34,877 bases of DNA, taken from Actinotignum schaalii. GTDB taxonomy: Bacteria > Actinomycetota > Actinomycetes > Actinomycetales > Actinomycetaceae. Made by a program: the position numbers and the translations under genes. The stretch covers positions 1 to 34,877 of the forward strand of contig NZ_JARBHJ010000031.1 in the NCBI RefSeq assembly GCF_028864145.1. The letters are read 5' to 3'. Under the pieces are notes generated by a model that worked only from the letters and a program-made list of their open reading frames with translations, had not been told where the DNA came from and made no database searches. Below are positions 8,231 through 16,660 of the stretch, one piece after another. Numbering within the stretch: the stretch's first letter is position 1; every line of letters starts with the position of its first letter.

Positions 8231-8241
8231 TTGTCAGACAA
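8231..8241. promoter_or_regulatory. NanR operator, sialidase site 2
   Basis: A second perfect TTGTCAGACAA, centred 49 bp from site 1 and just upstream of the proposed -35 element of the sialidase gene. Two perfect sites on one promoter suggest cooperative binding. Confidence 0.8.
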
Positions 8242-8252
8242 CACTGCCTAGT

Positions 8253-8330
8253 GGAACAGCGTTCCGGCCGCATAAAACAGCGTTTCGGGCATGCAGAACG
8301 ACGTTGTGGTCATGCTGTGGAACGTTGTTT
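8253..8330. repeat. array of four AACNNNGTT boxes, 21-24 bp apart
   Basis: AACAGCGTT (8255-8263), AACAGCGTT (8276-8284), AACGACGTT (8297-8305) and AACGTTGTT (8321-8329) follow each other at 21, 21 and 24 bp. Each box is itself a short inverted repeat, best in the first (GGAAC-AGC-GTTCC, 8253-8265). The bases between also repeat in degenerate form (GG.CATGC). The array is 120-195 bp upstream of the sialidase start codon and contains no gene. The regular two-turn spacing suggests repeated protein-binding sites on one DNA face. Confidence 0.6.
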
Positions 8331-8602
8331 TGGTGGATGTCGCGGCCGTGGCGGGTCTATTTCTCCGCGTTTCGGTACGACGGCGCAGCGCAGTCGGCAC
8401 GTAGCTCCGCAAAGCAGTTCAATGCCACGGTAAGAATATCCGACATGGCCAGATAGCGCTCCACCGGGGCTCCGCTACAAGCCTATCGGGATGGGAATGC
8501 CGAAACAATGATTCTGGCTCACGCCATAATTTTTAGTTTGGAACTGAAGGATAAAAGCGTGCGGGCGGAGGGCACTCGGGCTACTGGCCGCAAACAGAGA
8601 TC
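8331..8602. other. intergenic, nothing recognised
   Basis: About 270 bases between the box array and the terminator of the GntR gene. No convincing frame, RNA or further palindrome was seen. A short A/T-rich stretch (TAATTTTTAG) lies near 8527-8540. Confidence 0.4.
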
Positions 8603-8634
8603 CAGCCCGCCTCGACCGAAGTCGAGGCGGGCTG
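8603..8634 (-). terminator. intrinsic terminator of the GntR gene
   Basis: A perfect 14-bp stem, CAGCCCGCCTCGAC (8603-8616) with GTCGAGGCGGGCTG (8621-8634). On the minus strand the loop is TTCG closed by C-G, a very stable tetraloop. It lies 58 bp past the regulator stop codon. The tail after it, GATCTCTGTTTGC, is only moderately T-rich. Confidence 0.82.
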
Positions 8635-8692
8635 AACGATTATGTATATTCTAGCCAGCTTTGGGAGCCGTGGACAAAATGCGAATCCCGCC

Positions 8693-9688
8693 TCACAACA
8701 CCCCGGAAACCCGCGACGTTGGATCTGCAATATCGGCAAAGGAGGCGGCTCGCTGCGCCCGCGCGGCAATATCCGCAGCCCGCTCGGCCCGCACGGCCCG
8801 CTCAGCCTCGCGCTGCTGGGCAGCGGCCTGAGCGGTAAGCGCCGCCGGCGCCGCTTCCGGATCCCCGCACTCCCCGGGCGTGCTTTCCGCGCTACCCCCG
8901 GAACCCCCGGAATTCGCGTGCTGCTGAGCTGCTTCATGGCGGTCAATAATCATATTGAGGGGCCGGTAGTGGTCAATGACCGCCCCGCGATACGCGAAAA
9001 TATCGCCATCTTCGGCGGCCTGGATAATACGTTTATGCGCCTGAGCGGTTTCGAGGAGAAGTTCATCGACGTCGTCGTTTAAATCGCGCAGCGCAATAGA
9101 GTGCACCACCCACAGCGCCGTCACCATCTCTAGCGCCACCTCGTTATCAAGCGCGGACGTCATCGCAATGTGGAACTCAATATCTTCGTGCTGGAAATTT
9201 TCCCCGCGCAGCGCTTTTTCGGTCATCCGCGCCACGATCTCGTGCAGGTTATCGTGATGGGTGCCCGACAGTGCCCGCACCACGCCTTCCGCCATCCCCA
9301 GATCCAGATATTCGCGCAGCTGAGCAACGCTTTCCACCGCGCCCGTGCCCGCTCCGGCGCGCGCGGAGGAGCGCAGCAACAAGGACTCCACCAGCGGGGA
9401 AAGGGACATATTCGCCACCTGGGTGCCCTTCCCGCGCTGCGAGGTGACGATATCCAGCGCGGCCAGCTTCGACAGCGCCTCGCGCACCGAGGAGCGTGAC
9501 ACTCCAAGTTCCCGGCACAGCTCTGCTTCGGTGGGAAGCTTCGCGCCGGGTTGCAGGCGTTCTTCAATAATTCGCTGTTTCAAAGCGTCCATGACCAAAT
9601 CGGCGCGATCCGAGCCGGAACGGGTGTGGCCGCCGGTGGCCCGCATAGCGCCCTGCGTGGCATGTGACTGCGCGTCGTCGGGCATCAT
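8693..9688 (-). CDS. nanR: GntR-family (FCD) transcriptional regulator of sialic acid use
   Basis: A 331-residue regulator. Residues about 30-95 form the GntR winged helix (LPTEAELCRELGVSRSSVRE is the recognition region, then the wing VTSQRGKGTQV). Residues about 122-245 form an all-helical FCD effector domain with the usual metal-site residues D169, H173, H218 and H240. Its place between the secreted sialidase and the transporter operon, and the palindromes before both, indicate that it controls them; the effector is probably Neu5Ac or a breakdown product such as ManNAc-6-P or GlcN-6-P, which is inference. Residues about 255-331 are an unusual Gly/Ser then Ala/Arg/Glu-rich extension likely to form a charged helix. 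The start may be either of two adjacent ATGs (9688 or 9685). It is divergent from the binding-protein gene. The symbol reflects role, not proven orthology to E. coli NanR. Confidence 0.85.
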   Translation of the reverse strand: MMPDDAQSHATQGAMRATGGHTRSGSDRADLVMDALKQRIIEERLQPGAKLPTEAELCRELGVSRSSVREALSKLAALDIVTSQRGKGTQVANMSLSPLVESLLLRSSARAGAGTGAVESVAQLREYLDLGMAEGVVRALSGTHHDNLHEIVARMTEKALRGENFQHEDIEFHIAMTSALDNEVALEMVTALWVVHSIALRDLNDDVDELLLETAQAHKRIIQAAEDGDIFAYRGAVIDHYRPLNMIIDRHEAAQQHANSGGSGGSAESTPGECGDPEAAPAALTAQAAAQQREAERAVRAERAADIAARAQRAASFADIADPTSRVSGVL

Positions 9689-9888
9689 GACACCTAAGGT
9701 ATCGGAAAATGGGTGTTTTCAAAAGATGTGCGTGTGAATATTGAATTGTGTCACGTTACGCCCGTTTTCGTGCGCTTTCGTTATGTGCGGGGTGGCACGA
9801 CGACGCCGCCACCGGCGCCCGGATCCCCTCCCGCTTTCCAGGTTCATCACAAATTGGTCACAGTTTGCTCACAAGGCAACGGCCGGCC

Positions 9889-9917
9889 TTGCACAAAGTT
9901 GTCAGACAATCTAAAGT
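9889..9917 (+). promoter_or_regulatory. transporter operon promoter with NanR operator
   Basis: TTGCAC (9889-9894) and TAAAGT (9912-9917) are 17 bases apart and could be -35 and -10. The perfect palindrome TTGTCAGACAA (9899-9909) fills the spacer, so regulator binding would exclude RNA polymerase. The start codon at 10015 is about 90 bp further, leaving an untranslated leader with the Shine-Dalgarno site AAAGGAGAGG near 9998-10007. Confidence 0.7.
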
Positions 9918-10014
9918 CATAGGTACGCGACGCTAAAGATGGTTGTCGCACGCGAAAAAATAGCGGAAATTCGGCAGTGAATTTCCGGAAGAACTCAAAG
10001 GAGAGGACACTTCA

Positions 10015-11616
10015 ATGACACGCATGAAGTGGGGCGCCAAGGCCACGGCCGTGCTGGCCGCTGGTGTGCTGGCGCTGTCCGGCTGCGGTGGCGGTGGATC
10101 TGACACCGGCAAGAGCGGTGGAGATGCACCCGAGAAGGCCGCAGTTCCCTCGGGACAGCCGGCAAAGGGTGGCACCATTCGCGCGGCGGCCGCCTACGAA
10201 TCCAATAACTACCATCCCTCGTCCACCTCGTCCGCGCTGGCAACCGGCGCGAATATGCACGTGGTGGAGGGCCTGTACGAACTGGATTACCACGATTACA
10301 AGCCCTACCGCGCCTTGGCCAAGGAAGATGCTCCCACCAAGGTGACCGATACCCAGTACGAAGTTTCGCTGCGTGATGGCGCGAAGTTCTCGGATGGTAC
10401 CCCGGTAACCACAGACGACGTGGTCAAGTCCTTCGAGCGGTCCACCGCTGAGGGCAATATCTACCTGCCGATGCTCAGCTTCATTGACAACGTGCAGAAG
10501 AAGGATGACAAGACTGTCACCATCAACCTCAAGCATCCCTTCTCGCTGGTTAAGGAGCGCCTGGCTCTCGTCAAGATCGTTCCCGCCTCGATGAGCGATG
10601 ATGAGCTCACCTCGAAGCCCGTGGGTACCGGCCCGTGGAAGTACGATGAGATCACCAGCGCCCACATCAAGTTCTCCCCGAATGAGAACTACAACGGGCA
10701 GTTCCCGGCCACCGCGGAAGCGATGCAGTGGGAGATCCTCAAGGACGATACCGCTCGTACCACCGCCTTCCAGCAGGGCACCGTGGATGTTATCGAAGCG
10801 GCCCCGGCCGATGCCGAAGCTCTTATCAAGGGTGCCGGCGGTGTGATTGACGCGGTTCAGGGCTTCAACCTGCCCTTCCTGCTCTTCAACACCAAGAAGG
10901 CTCCGCTTGATAACAACAAGGTGCGCCAGGCATTCTTCTACGCTGTTGATACTGAGAAGCTGATCTCCAACGCGCTCTCGGGTAATGCGAAGGCCGCCAA
11001 GTCCTTCCTCCCGGAGAGCCATACGAACTTCCACGAAGCTTCCACGGTCTACAAGTACAACCCTGAGAAGGCCAAGGAACTGCTCAAGGAGGCCGGTGTT
11101 GAGAACCTCGACATCAAGCTGCTGACCACCGATCACCCGTGGATCACCGCACTGGCTCCGCAGATCAAGAACGATCTGGCTGCCGTTGGTATCAACGCGA
11201 CCATCGAATCCCAGGCTTCCTCGGCGCTCTACGCCAATAACCTGGACGTCGATAACCCGACCTTCGATGTTGCTCTCGCCCCCGGCGATCCCTCGGTCTT
11301 CGGTCAGGACCCCGACCTCCTGCTCAGCTGGTGGTACGGCGATAACACCTGGACCAAGAAGCGCACCCAGTGGGGTGGCTCCGAGAAGTTCAAGGAACTG
11401 CACCAGTACATGGATAAGGCTGTCACCCTTGAAGGCGACGCCCAGCAGCAGGAATGGAACAAGGCCTTCGATCTGGTATCCGAAGAAGTTCCGCTCTACC
11501 CGCTCTTCCACCGTCAGATGCTGACCGCGTACTACCCGGACAAGGTCACCAACTTCTCCCCGATCTCGACGACCGGCCTTGATTTCATCAACGCTGGCGC
11601 CGCGGCTGGAAAGTAA
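10015..11616 (+). CDS. lipoprotein solute-binding protein, family 5 (Opp/Dpp type), sialic acid uptake
   Basis: A 533-residue extracytoplasmic binding protein. The N-terminus is a lipoprotein signal with lipobox LSGC (lipidated C24), then a Gly/Ser/Asp-rich tether. The rest is a family 5 (peptide/nickel type) binding protein, with recognisable stretches such as YEVSLRDGAKFSDGTPVTTDDVV near 120-140 and VGTGPWKYDE near 200. Family 5 proteins usually bind peptides, but Opp/Dpp-type transporters for sialic acid are known (SatABCD of Haemophilus ducreyi, SiaEFGI of Corynebacterium glutamicum). The neighbours nanA, nanK and nanE and the operator upstream make Neu5Ac or a short sialoside the likely ligand. 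It is the first gene of the operon, with a strong Shine-Dalgarno site. A hairpin follows it, which may raise its level above that of the membrane subunits. Confidence 0.9.
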   Translation: MTRMKWGAKATAVLAAGVLALSGCGGGGSDTGKSGGDAPEKAAVPSGQPAKGGTIRAAAAYESNNYHPSSTSSALATGANMHVVEGLYELDYHDYKPYRALAKEDAPTKVTDTQYEVSLRDGAKFSDGTPVTTDDVVKSFERSTAEGNIYLPMLSFIDNVQKKDDKTVTINLKHPFSLVKERLALVKIVPASMSDDELTSKPVGTGPWKYDEITSAHIKFSPNENYNGQFPATAEAMQWEILKDDTARTTAFQQGTVDVIEAAPADAEALIKGAGGVIDAVQGFNLPFLLFNTKKAPLDNNKVRQAFFYAVDTEKLISNALSGNAKAAKSFLPESHTNFHEASTVYKYNPEKAKELLKEAGVENLDIKLLTTDHPWITALAPQIKNDLAAVGINATIESQASSALYANNLDVDNPTFDVALAPGDPSVFGQDPDLLLSWWYGDNTWTKKRTQWGGSEKFKELHQYMDKAVTLEGDAQQQEWNKAFDLVSEEVPLYPLFHRQMLTAYYPDKVTNFSPISTTGLDFINAGAAAGK

Positions 11617-11681
11617 ATAATCGCGTGACTCAGCGCTGACGACACGCGCGGCGCTGGTTCAAAGAACACACGGTAATGCGA

Positions 11682-11715
11682 GGGCCGGGGGTGGTGTAAA
11701 CCCCACCCCCGGCCC
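11682..11715 (+). terminator. intra-operon hairpin after the binding-protein gene
   Basis: GGGCCGGGGGTGG (11682-11694) pairs perfectly with CCACCCCCGGCCC (11703-11715). There is only a weak T tail (GAGCTTTGCCC). It lies in the 165-bp gap between binding protein and permease. It is likely a partial terminator or an RNA 3'-end stabiliser, a common way to make more binding protein than permease. Confidence 0.7.
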
Positions 11716-11781
11716 GAGCTTTGCCCAAATACTCCCTCAAATAGTCAACGCGGGGCGCCGCAGCCCCGAGGAGATATTGCA

Positions 11782-12738
11782 GTGAACAACCTTCTCAGAC
11801 TCATCGGGCGCCGCCTGTTGGTGCTTCCGATCATGGTTCTGGGCGTTGCCTTCCTCGTCTTCTTCCTGATGTCCTTCTCTAAGATCGATCCGGCCTATTC
11901 GGCCCTCGGTGAAGGGGCATCTGAAGAAGCTTTGGAAGCCTACCGTCAGGCCATGGGACTCAATGATCCCTGGCTCGCTCAGTTCTGGAACTTCCTCGTC
12001 AACTTCGTGCAGGGCGACCTGGGCACGTACGGCGCCAACCAAGCTTCGGTGGCCGAGCGCGTGGGTGAGGCTTTCCCCATCACCATGCAGTTGACCTTCC
12101 TCGGCCTTATTATCGCCGTTATTCTCGCTTTCGTCTTCGGTGTCATTGCCGCGCTCTACCGCGACAAGTGGCCCGACAAGATCATCCGCGTCTTCTCCAT
12201 CGCTTTCATCGCAACGCCTTCCTTCTGGCTGGCCGTTCTTATGATCCTGGCGTTCTCCGTCAATATGCCTCTGCTTCCGGCATCCGGCGCGCTCCCGGCT
12301 TTCAGTGAAGACCCGGCCGGTTGGTTGGCGCGCATGGCGCTGCCGGCTATCGCCCTGGGTGTCCCGGTGGCCGGTTCCCTCACCCGTGTTATTCGTACCT
12401 CGATGGTGGAGGAACTCGATAAGGACTACGTGCGTACCGCTATCGGTGCAGGTATCCCCAAGCGCGTGGTGGTTTCCCGCAACGTGCTGCGCAATGCCCT
12501 TATCTCCCCGGTGACCGTGCTCGGTCTACGTATCGGCTACCTCATGGGTGGCGCTGTGGTTATTGAAGTTATCTTCAACATGCGCGGCATGGGTATGGCT
12601 ATCCTCGAAGGCGTCCAGCAGAACTACCCCCTCCTGGTGCAGGGCGTGGTCCTCGTGGTGGCCTTGGCCTTCATCGTCGTCAATATTGTGGTTGACATGC
12701 TTTACGTGCTGATCAACCCGCGTATCCGGGAGGTCTAA
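11782..12738 (+). CDS. ABC transporter permease (DppB type)
   Basis: A 318-residue inner-membrane permease. It has an N-terminal membrane helix (about 10-32), the substrate-exposed loop with FNFLVNFVQGDLGTYG-like sequence typical of DppB (here FWNFLVNFVQGDLG), and five more helices. The EAA loop that contacts the ATPase is RTSMVEELDKDYVRTAIGAGI, near 210-230. The start is GTG at 11782 with GAGGAG ten bases before. It pairs with the permease half of the next gene to form the channel. Only two bases separate its stop from the next start codon, so the two are surely co-translated. Its order and partners match the sialic acid transporters of the Opp/Dpp class. Confidence 0.92.
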   Translation: MNNLLRLIGRRLLVLPIMVLGVAFLVFFLMSFSKIDPAYSALGEGASEEALEAYRQAMGLNDPWLAQFWNFLVNFVQGDLGTYGANQASVAERVGEAFPITMQLTFLGLIIAVILAFVFGVIAALYRDKWPDKIIRVFSIAFIATPSFWLAVLMILAFSVNMPLLPASGALPAFSEDPAGWLARMALPAIALGVPVAGSLTRVIRTSMVEELDKDYVRTAIGAGIPKRVVVSRNVLRNALISPVTVLGLRIGYLMGGAVVIEVIFNMRGMGMAILEGVQQNYPLLVQGVVLVVALAFIVVNIVVDMLYVLINPRIREV

Positions 12739-12740
12739 TC

Positions 12741-14837
12741 ATGAGGCGTAAACTCACGGAAAAGATGGAACGCCCCGGTGTCCGGTTCAAGCGTTTCCGC
12801 AATATGACCCGCGGCGCCCAGCTGTGCGTCGTCGTTCTGGTGCTCATTGCCCTCGCGGCCGTTTTCGCACCCCTTATTTCTCCGCACGACCCGCAGGCAA
12901 TTGAAGTTGCCCGCCAGGCACCGAATGGTGATTTCCTCTTCGGTACTGACGAAAAGGGCCGTGACATTCTCTCCCGTATGATCTACGGTGCCCGCTACTC
13001 GCTGGTTATCGGCTTCGCCGCTACCGCTTTCGCGCTCTTCTTCGGTGCGATCTTCGGTGCGCTGGCGGCGGTCTCCCGCAAGTGGATCTCCGAAGTGATC
13101 ATGCGCTGCATGGACATCATCATGTCCTTCCCCGGCATCGCGCTGGCCGCGGTGTTCGTCTCGGTATTCGGCAATACCCTGCCCGTCATCATCATGGCGA
13201 TCGGCTTCCTCTACATTCCGCAGATCACCCGCGTGGTGCGCGCGAATGTTATGAGCGAATACGGTGAAGATTACGTGCGCGCGGTCATCGTTTCCGGCGC
13301 GCGGGCTCCCTGGATCCTCATCAAGCACGTGGCGCGCAACTGTATCGCCCCGGTCATGGTGTTCACCACCGTGCTCGTGGCCGACGCTATTGTTTTCGAA
13401 GCCTCGCTGTCCTTCATCCAGGCCGGCATCGCCGAACCCACACCCACCTGGGGTAATATCCTCGCCGACGCTCGCGGCGGCGTGCTCCTGGGCCGGTGGT
13501 GGCAGGCGCTCTTCCCGGGCCTGGCCATTATGATCACGGTGCTCTGCCTCAACATCCTCTCCGAAGGTCTCACGGACGCCATGGTGGCGGCCCCCAAGGC
13601 CGCGGCCGTTCCCGATAACGTGGACGCGAACGCCAAGCGTGAAGAGGACCGCCTCCTCGTGGATCCGGTGGCCGCTTACGCCGCCCAGCACGATGCACTG
13701 GTCCAGCGCCTGGAGGAACTGCGCCAAGCAGAAGAACGGCGTACCGACCGCTTCGAACCCACCTCGCAGGAGGCCCCGGTTATCGAAGTGCGCGACCTGT
13801 GCATCAAGTTCCCGCGCCACGGCGATGTCAACGTGGTGGACCACGTGTCCTTCAATGTGCGCGCCGGTGAGACGATGGGTCTCGTGGGTGAATCCGGGTG
13901 CGGTAAGTCCATTACCTCCCTGGCGATTATGGGCCTGCTCGATAAGTCCGCCGATATTAGCGGTGAGATTATGTTCAACGGGCAGAACCTCCTCGAGCTC
14001 ACCCCCAAGCAGCACAACGAGCTGCGTGGGCATGAGATCGCGATGATTTACCAGGACGCCCTGTCCTCCCTCAACCCGTCCATGCTCATCAAGGCACAGA
14101 TGAAGCAGCTGACCAGCCGCGGGGGCACCCGCACCGCCGAAGAGCTCCTCGAGCTGGTGGACCTGGATCCCAAGCGGACCCTGGAGTCCTACCCGCACGA
14201 ACTTTCCGGTGGCCAGCGCCAGCGCGTGCTTATCGCCATGGCGCTCACCCGTGACCCGAAGCTGGTGATCGCGGACGAACCGACCACCGCGCTTGACGTG
14301 ACGGTTCAGGCCCAGGTGGTGGAGCTTCTCAACCGCCTGCGCAAGGAACTCGGCTTCGCGATGGTCTTCGTGTCCCACGATCTGGCGCTCGTTGCCGAAG
14401 TGGCCCACTCGATTACCGTCATGTACGCCGGTCAGGTTGTGGAGCAGGCATCCACGAAGGAACTGCTCACCGACCCGCACCACGAATACACTCGCGGTCT
14501 GCTCGGTTCCGTGCTTTCCATCGAAGCGGGCGCCGGCCGGCTCCACCAGGTGCCCGGCACGGTTCCCTCGCCGCGCGACTTCCCGAAGGGCGATCGTTTC
14601 GCCCCGCGGTCCTCGCATCCGACGGTGGGCCTGGACACCCGCCCGATTATGAAACGTGTGGGCGAGACGTGGCACTTCTACGCCGCCCAGCCCGACGCTC
14701 CGGACCCGGCCACCACCAACCTGGTGCCCAAGGAATCGCTGCGCGCGTCCAGCGCTGCCGAGACCGCTACCGGCGCCGCAGCTCACACTGCTGGCGAAGC
14801 CGCCGATGGCGCAGCCGGCCCGGATGCCCAGAAGTGA
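12741..14837 (+). CDS. fused ABC permease (DppC type) and ATPase (DppD type)
   Basis: A 698-residue fusion. Residues about 1-290 are a DppC-like permease: first helix about 26-46, [22 protein letters not shown] at the start of the core, and the EAA loop [17 protein letters not shown]. Residues about 290-340 are a charged linker likely to form a coiled coil. Residues about 345-600 are an ABC ATPase: Walker A GESGCGKS (383-390), Q-loop [10 protein letters not shown], signature LSGGQRQR (488-495), Walker B LVIADEP (508-514), switch VSHD. The tail (about 600-698) keeps the Opp-type VPGTVPSP...F.PR stretch but has no cysteine, where Opp/Dpp ATPases normally carry a cysteine cluster. It ends in an Ala/Gly-rich run. 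A permease-ATPase fusion in this position is, as I recall, also a feature of the SatABCD and SiaEFGI sialic acid transporters, which supports the substrate. Confidence 0.93.
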   Translation: MRRKLTEKMERPGVRFKRFRNMTRGAQLCVVVLVLIALAAVFAPLISPHDPQAIEVARQAPNGDFLFGTDEKGRDILSRMIYGARYSLVIGFAATAFALFFGAIFGALAAVSRKWISEVIMRCMDIIMSFPGIALAAVFVSVFGNTLPVIIMAIGFLYIPQITRVVRANVMSEYGEDYVRAVIVSGARAPWILIKHVARNCIAPVMVFTTVLVADAIVFEASLSFIQAGIAEPTPTWGNILADARGGVLLGRWWQALFPGLAIMITVLCLNILSEGLTDAMVAAPKAAAVPDNVDANAKREEDRLLVDPVAAYAAQHDALVQRLEELRQAEERRTDRFEPTSQEAPVIEVRDLCIKFPRHGDVNVVDHVSFNVRAGETMGLVGESGCGKSITSLAIMGLLDKSADISGEIMFNGQNLLELTPKQHNELRGHEIAMIYQDALSSLNPSMLIKAQMKQLTSRGGTRTAEELLELVDLDPKRTLESYPHELSGGQRQRVLIAMALTRDPKLVIADEPTTALDVTVQAQVVELLNRLRKELGFAMVFVSHDLALVAEVAHSITVMYAGQVVEQASTKELLTDPHHEYTRGLLGSVLSIEAGAGRLHQVPGTVPSPRDFPKGDRFAPRSSHPTVGLDTRPIMKRVGETWHFYAAQPDAPDPATTNLVPKESLRASSAAETATGAAAHTAGEAADGAAGPDAQK

Positions 14838-14853
14838 CGAAGGAGGAAAGATC

Positions 14854-15726
14854 ATGACAACTCTGGATACCGAAGCTCGTCACGCTGCCGGTGCGTCCGT
14901 AGCGGACCGGCCTACCCTTTCCGATGTACCGATTATCGAGTTGCGCGACGTTGACGTCACCTTCCGCACCCGTACCGGTTCCATCTTCAATCCGAATAAG
15001 GTGCGCGCCGTGCGCGGCGTCAACCTTTCCCTGATGCCCGGCCAGACCATCGGTCTCGTTGGCGAATCCGGTTCCGGTAAGTCGACGACGGCGAACGTGA
15101 TGTGCGGACTCCAGTCCCCCACCGGCGGCAAGGTATTTTTCAAGGGTGAAGAAGTCACGAAACGTACCGCTGCCCAGCGCCGCCATATCGGCCGCGTGGT
15201 CTCGGTGGTGTTCCAGGATCCGGCCACGGCGCTTAACTCGCGTATGACCGTACGTGACCAGCTCCTCGACCCGATGACGGTCCACAAGATCGGCACTCGC
15301 GAGGAACGCTACGGCCGCGTGGAAGACCTTATCGGCATGGTGGGCTTGCCCCAATCGGCGCTTGACGCGCTGCCCGGGCAGCTCTCCGGTGGACAGCGTC
15401 AGCGTGTGGCTATTGCCCGTGCGCTGGCCGTGGGCCCGGACGCGATCATCGCGGACGAACCCACCTCAGCCTTGGACGTGTCCGTGCGCGCCCAGATCCT
15501 CAACCTGCTCACCGATCTCAAGCGGGATCTGGGGCTGGCGATGGTTTTCATCACCCACGATATTCAGACGGTGCGTTACGTATCGGACAAGATCGCGGTG
15601 ATGAATCACGGAGAGATCGTGGAATGGGGAGACGCCAAGGACGTGCTCCACAATCCGCAAAATGACTACACGAGAACCCTATTGGCAGCGGCGCCCTCGC
15701 TGCTTCACCCGAAATTGGAGGCATAG
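14854..15726 (+). CDS. ABC transporter ATP-binding protein (DppF type)
   Basis: A 290-residue ATPase, the second motor of the transporter. Walker A is GESGSGKS (70-77), the Q-loop VFQDPATALNSRM, the signature LSGGQRQR, Walker B AIIADEP and the switch ITHD. The start is ATG 14854 with AAGGAGGA seven bases upstream; longer frames start without a ribosome site. It is shorter than typical DppF proteins because it stops straight after LLAAAPSL and lacks the C-terminal cysteine region, as does its partner. The stop is four bases before nanA. It would form the heterodimeric motor with the ATPase half of the fused protein. Confidence 0.92.
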   Translation: MTTLDTEARHAAGASVADRPTLSDVPIIELRDVDVTFRTRTGSIFNPNKVRAVRGVNLSLMPGQTIGLVGESGSGKSTTANVMCGLQSPTGGKVFFKGEEVTKRTAAQRRHIGRVVSVVFQDPATALNSRMTVRDQLLDPMTVHKIGTREERYGRVEDLIGMVGLPQSALDALPGQLSGGQRQRVAIARALAVGPDAIIADEPTSALDVSVRAQILNLLTDLKRDLGLAMVFITHDIQTVRYVSDKIAVMNHGEIVEWGDAKDVLHNPQNDYTRTLLAAAPSLLHPKLEA

Positions 15727-15730
15727 TCCC

Positions 15731-16651
15731 ATGTCAGATCCTCGTTTCCGCGGCGTTATCCCCCCGACAGTCACGCCGCTGACCGAAGAACGCGAACTCG
15801 ATAAGGAGTCTTTCGCACGCTCGCTCAACCGGATGCTCGACGCCGGAGTACACGGCCTGTTCGTGCTCGGCTCAACCTCCGAGGTGGTGTTCAGCACCGA
15901 TGCGCGGCGTCGTGAAATCCTCGAAACCGCGGTGGAAGTCGCTAACGGGCGTGTTCCGGTGCTCGCCGGCATTATCGATATGCAAACCGAGCGCATGATT
16001 GAGCACGCGCGCGATGCCCAGGCCATCGGGGTGGACGGCATCGTCGCAACTGCGCCCTTCTACGCGCTGGGTGGGGAAGCGGAAATTGAAGCGAACTTCC
16101 GCTACATCCGCGATGCCGTGGACCTGCCGCTTTTCGCCTACGACATCCCGGTGTGCGTGCACAAGAAGCTCTCCATTGACCTGCTCATGCGGTTGGGGCG
16201 CGAAGGCGTGCTGACCGGTGTTAAGGATTCTTCTGGCGACGACGTTAACTTCCGCTTCCTGCTGGAGGAGAACAAGGCCGCCGGTAACCCTCTCAATATC
16301 CTCACGGGCCACGAAGTGGTTGTGGATGGCGCCTACATGGGCGGGGCGGACGGATCCGTTCCGGGCCTGGCCAATGTGGCACCGCGCCCCTACGTGGAGC
16401 AGTGGGATGCCGCGCAGGCCGGGGACTGGAAGCGCGTTGCTGAATTGCAGGACGAGCTTGCCCATCTCATGCGCATCGTCATGGTGCCCAAGGGCGTGCA
16501 GGGCTTCGCCGCTGGCGTGGGCGCTTTCAAGGCGGCCATGAAGGAACTGGGGGTTATCGCCTCTAACCAGATGCCGCGGCCCGTCAAGGCCCTCGAAGGT
16601 GAGAACGTCGAAGCTATTCGCGGCGTGCTCGCCAGCTGCGGGCTGCTCTAA
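15731..16651 (+). CDS. nanA: N-acetylneuraminate lyase (DHDPS/NAL family)
   Basis: A 306-residue class I aldolase that should split Neu5Ac into N-acetylmannosamine and pyruvate in the cytoplasm. Seen: the carboxylate-binding motif GSTSE (47-51; GSTGE or GTTGE in most relatives), the active-site tyrosine Y137 in FAYDIP and the Schiff-base lysine K165 in GVKDSS, and the TIM-barrel length of the family. The family also holds dihydrodipicolinate synthases and other sugar-acid lyases, and sequence alone does not fully separate them; position after the transporter and before ROK kinase and NanE makes the lyase call strong. Start at ATG 15731 with GGAGG near the end of the preceding gene. Confidence 0.92.
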   Translation: MSDPRFRGVIPPTVTPLTEERELDKESFARSLNRMLDAGVHGLFVLGSTSEVVFSTDARRREILETAVEVANGRVPVLAGIIDMQTERMIEHARDAQAIGVDGIVATAPFYALGGEAEIEANFRYIRDAVDLPLFAYDIPVCVHKKLSIDLLMRLGREGVLTGVKDSSGDDVNFRFLLEENKAAGNPLNILTGHEVVVDGAYMGGADGSVPGLANVAPRPYVEQWDAAQAGDWKRVAELQDELAHLMRIVMVPKGVQGFAAGVGAFKAAMKELGVIASNQMPRPVKALEGENVEAIRGVLASCGLL

Positions 16652-16660
16652 GGAGCACTC

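Noticed and set aside
8136-8273. In-frame upstream extension of the large sialidase (46 residues more)
   Set aside because: The extension covers the two operator palindromes and the promoter, lacks a ribosome site, and would bury the signal peptide that begins at the chosen ATG (8133-8135).
12735-14855. 706-residue open frame on the minus strand opposite the permease-ATPase fusion
   Set aside because: A typical high-GC antisense shadow, His/Gly/Arg-rich without a domain, while the plus strand has clear ABC transporter motifs.
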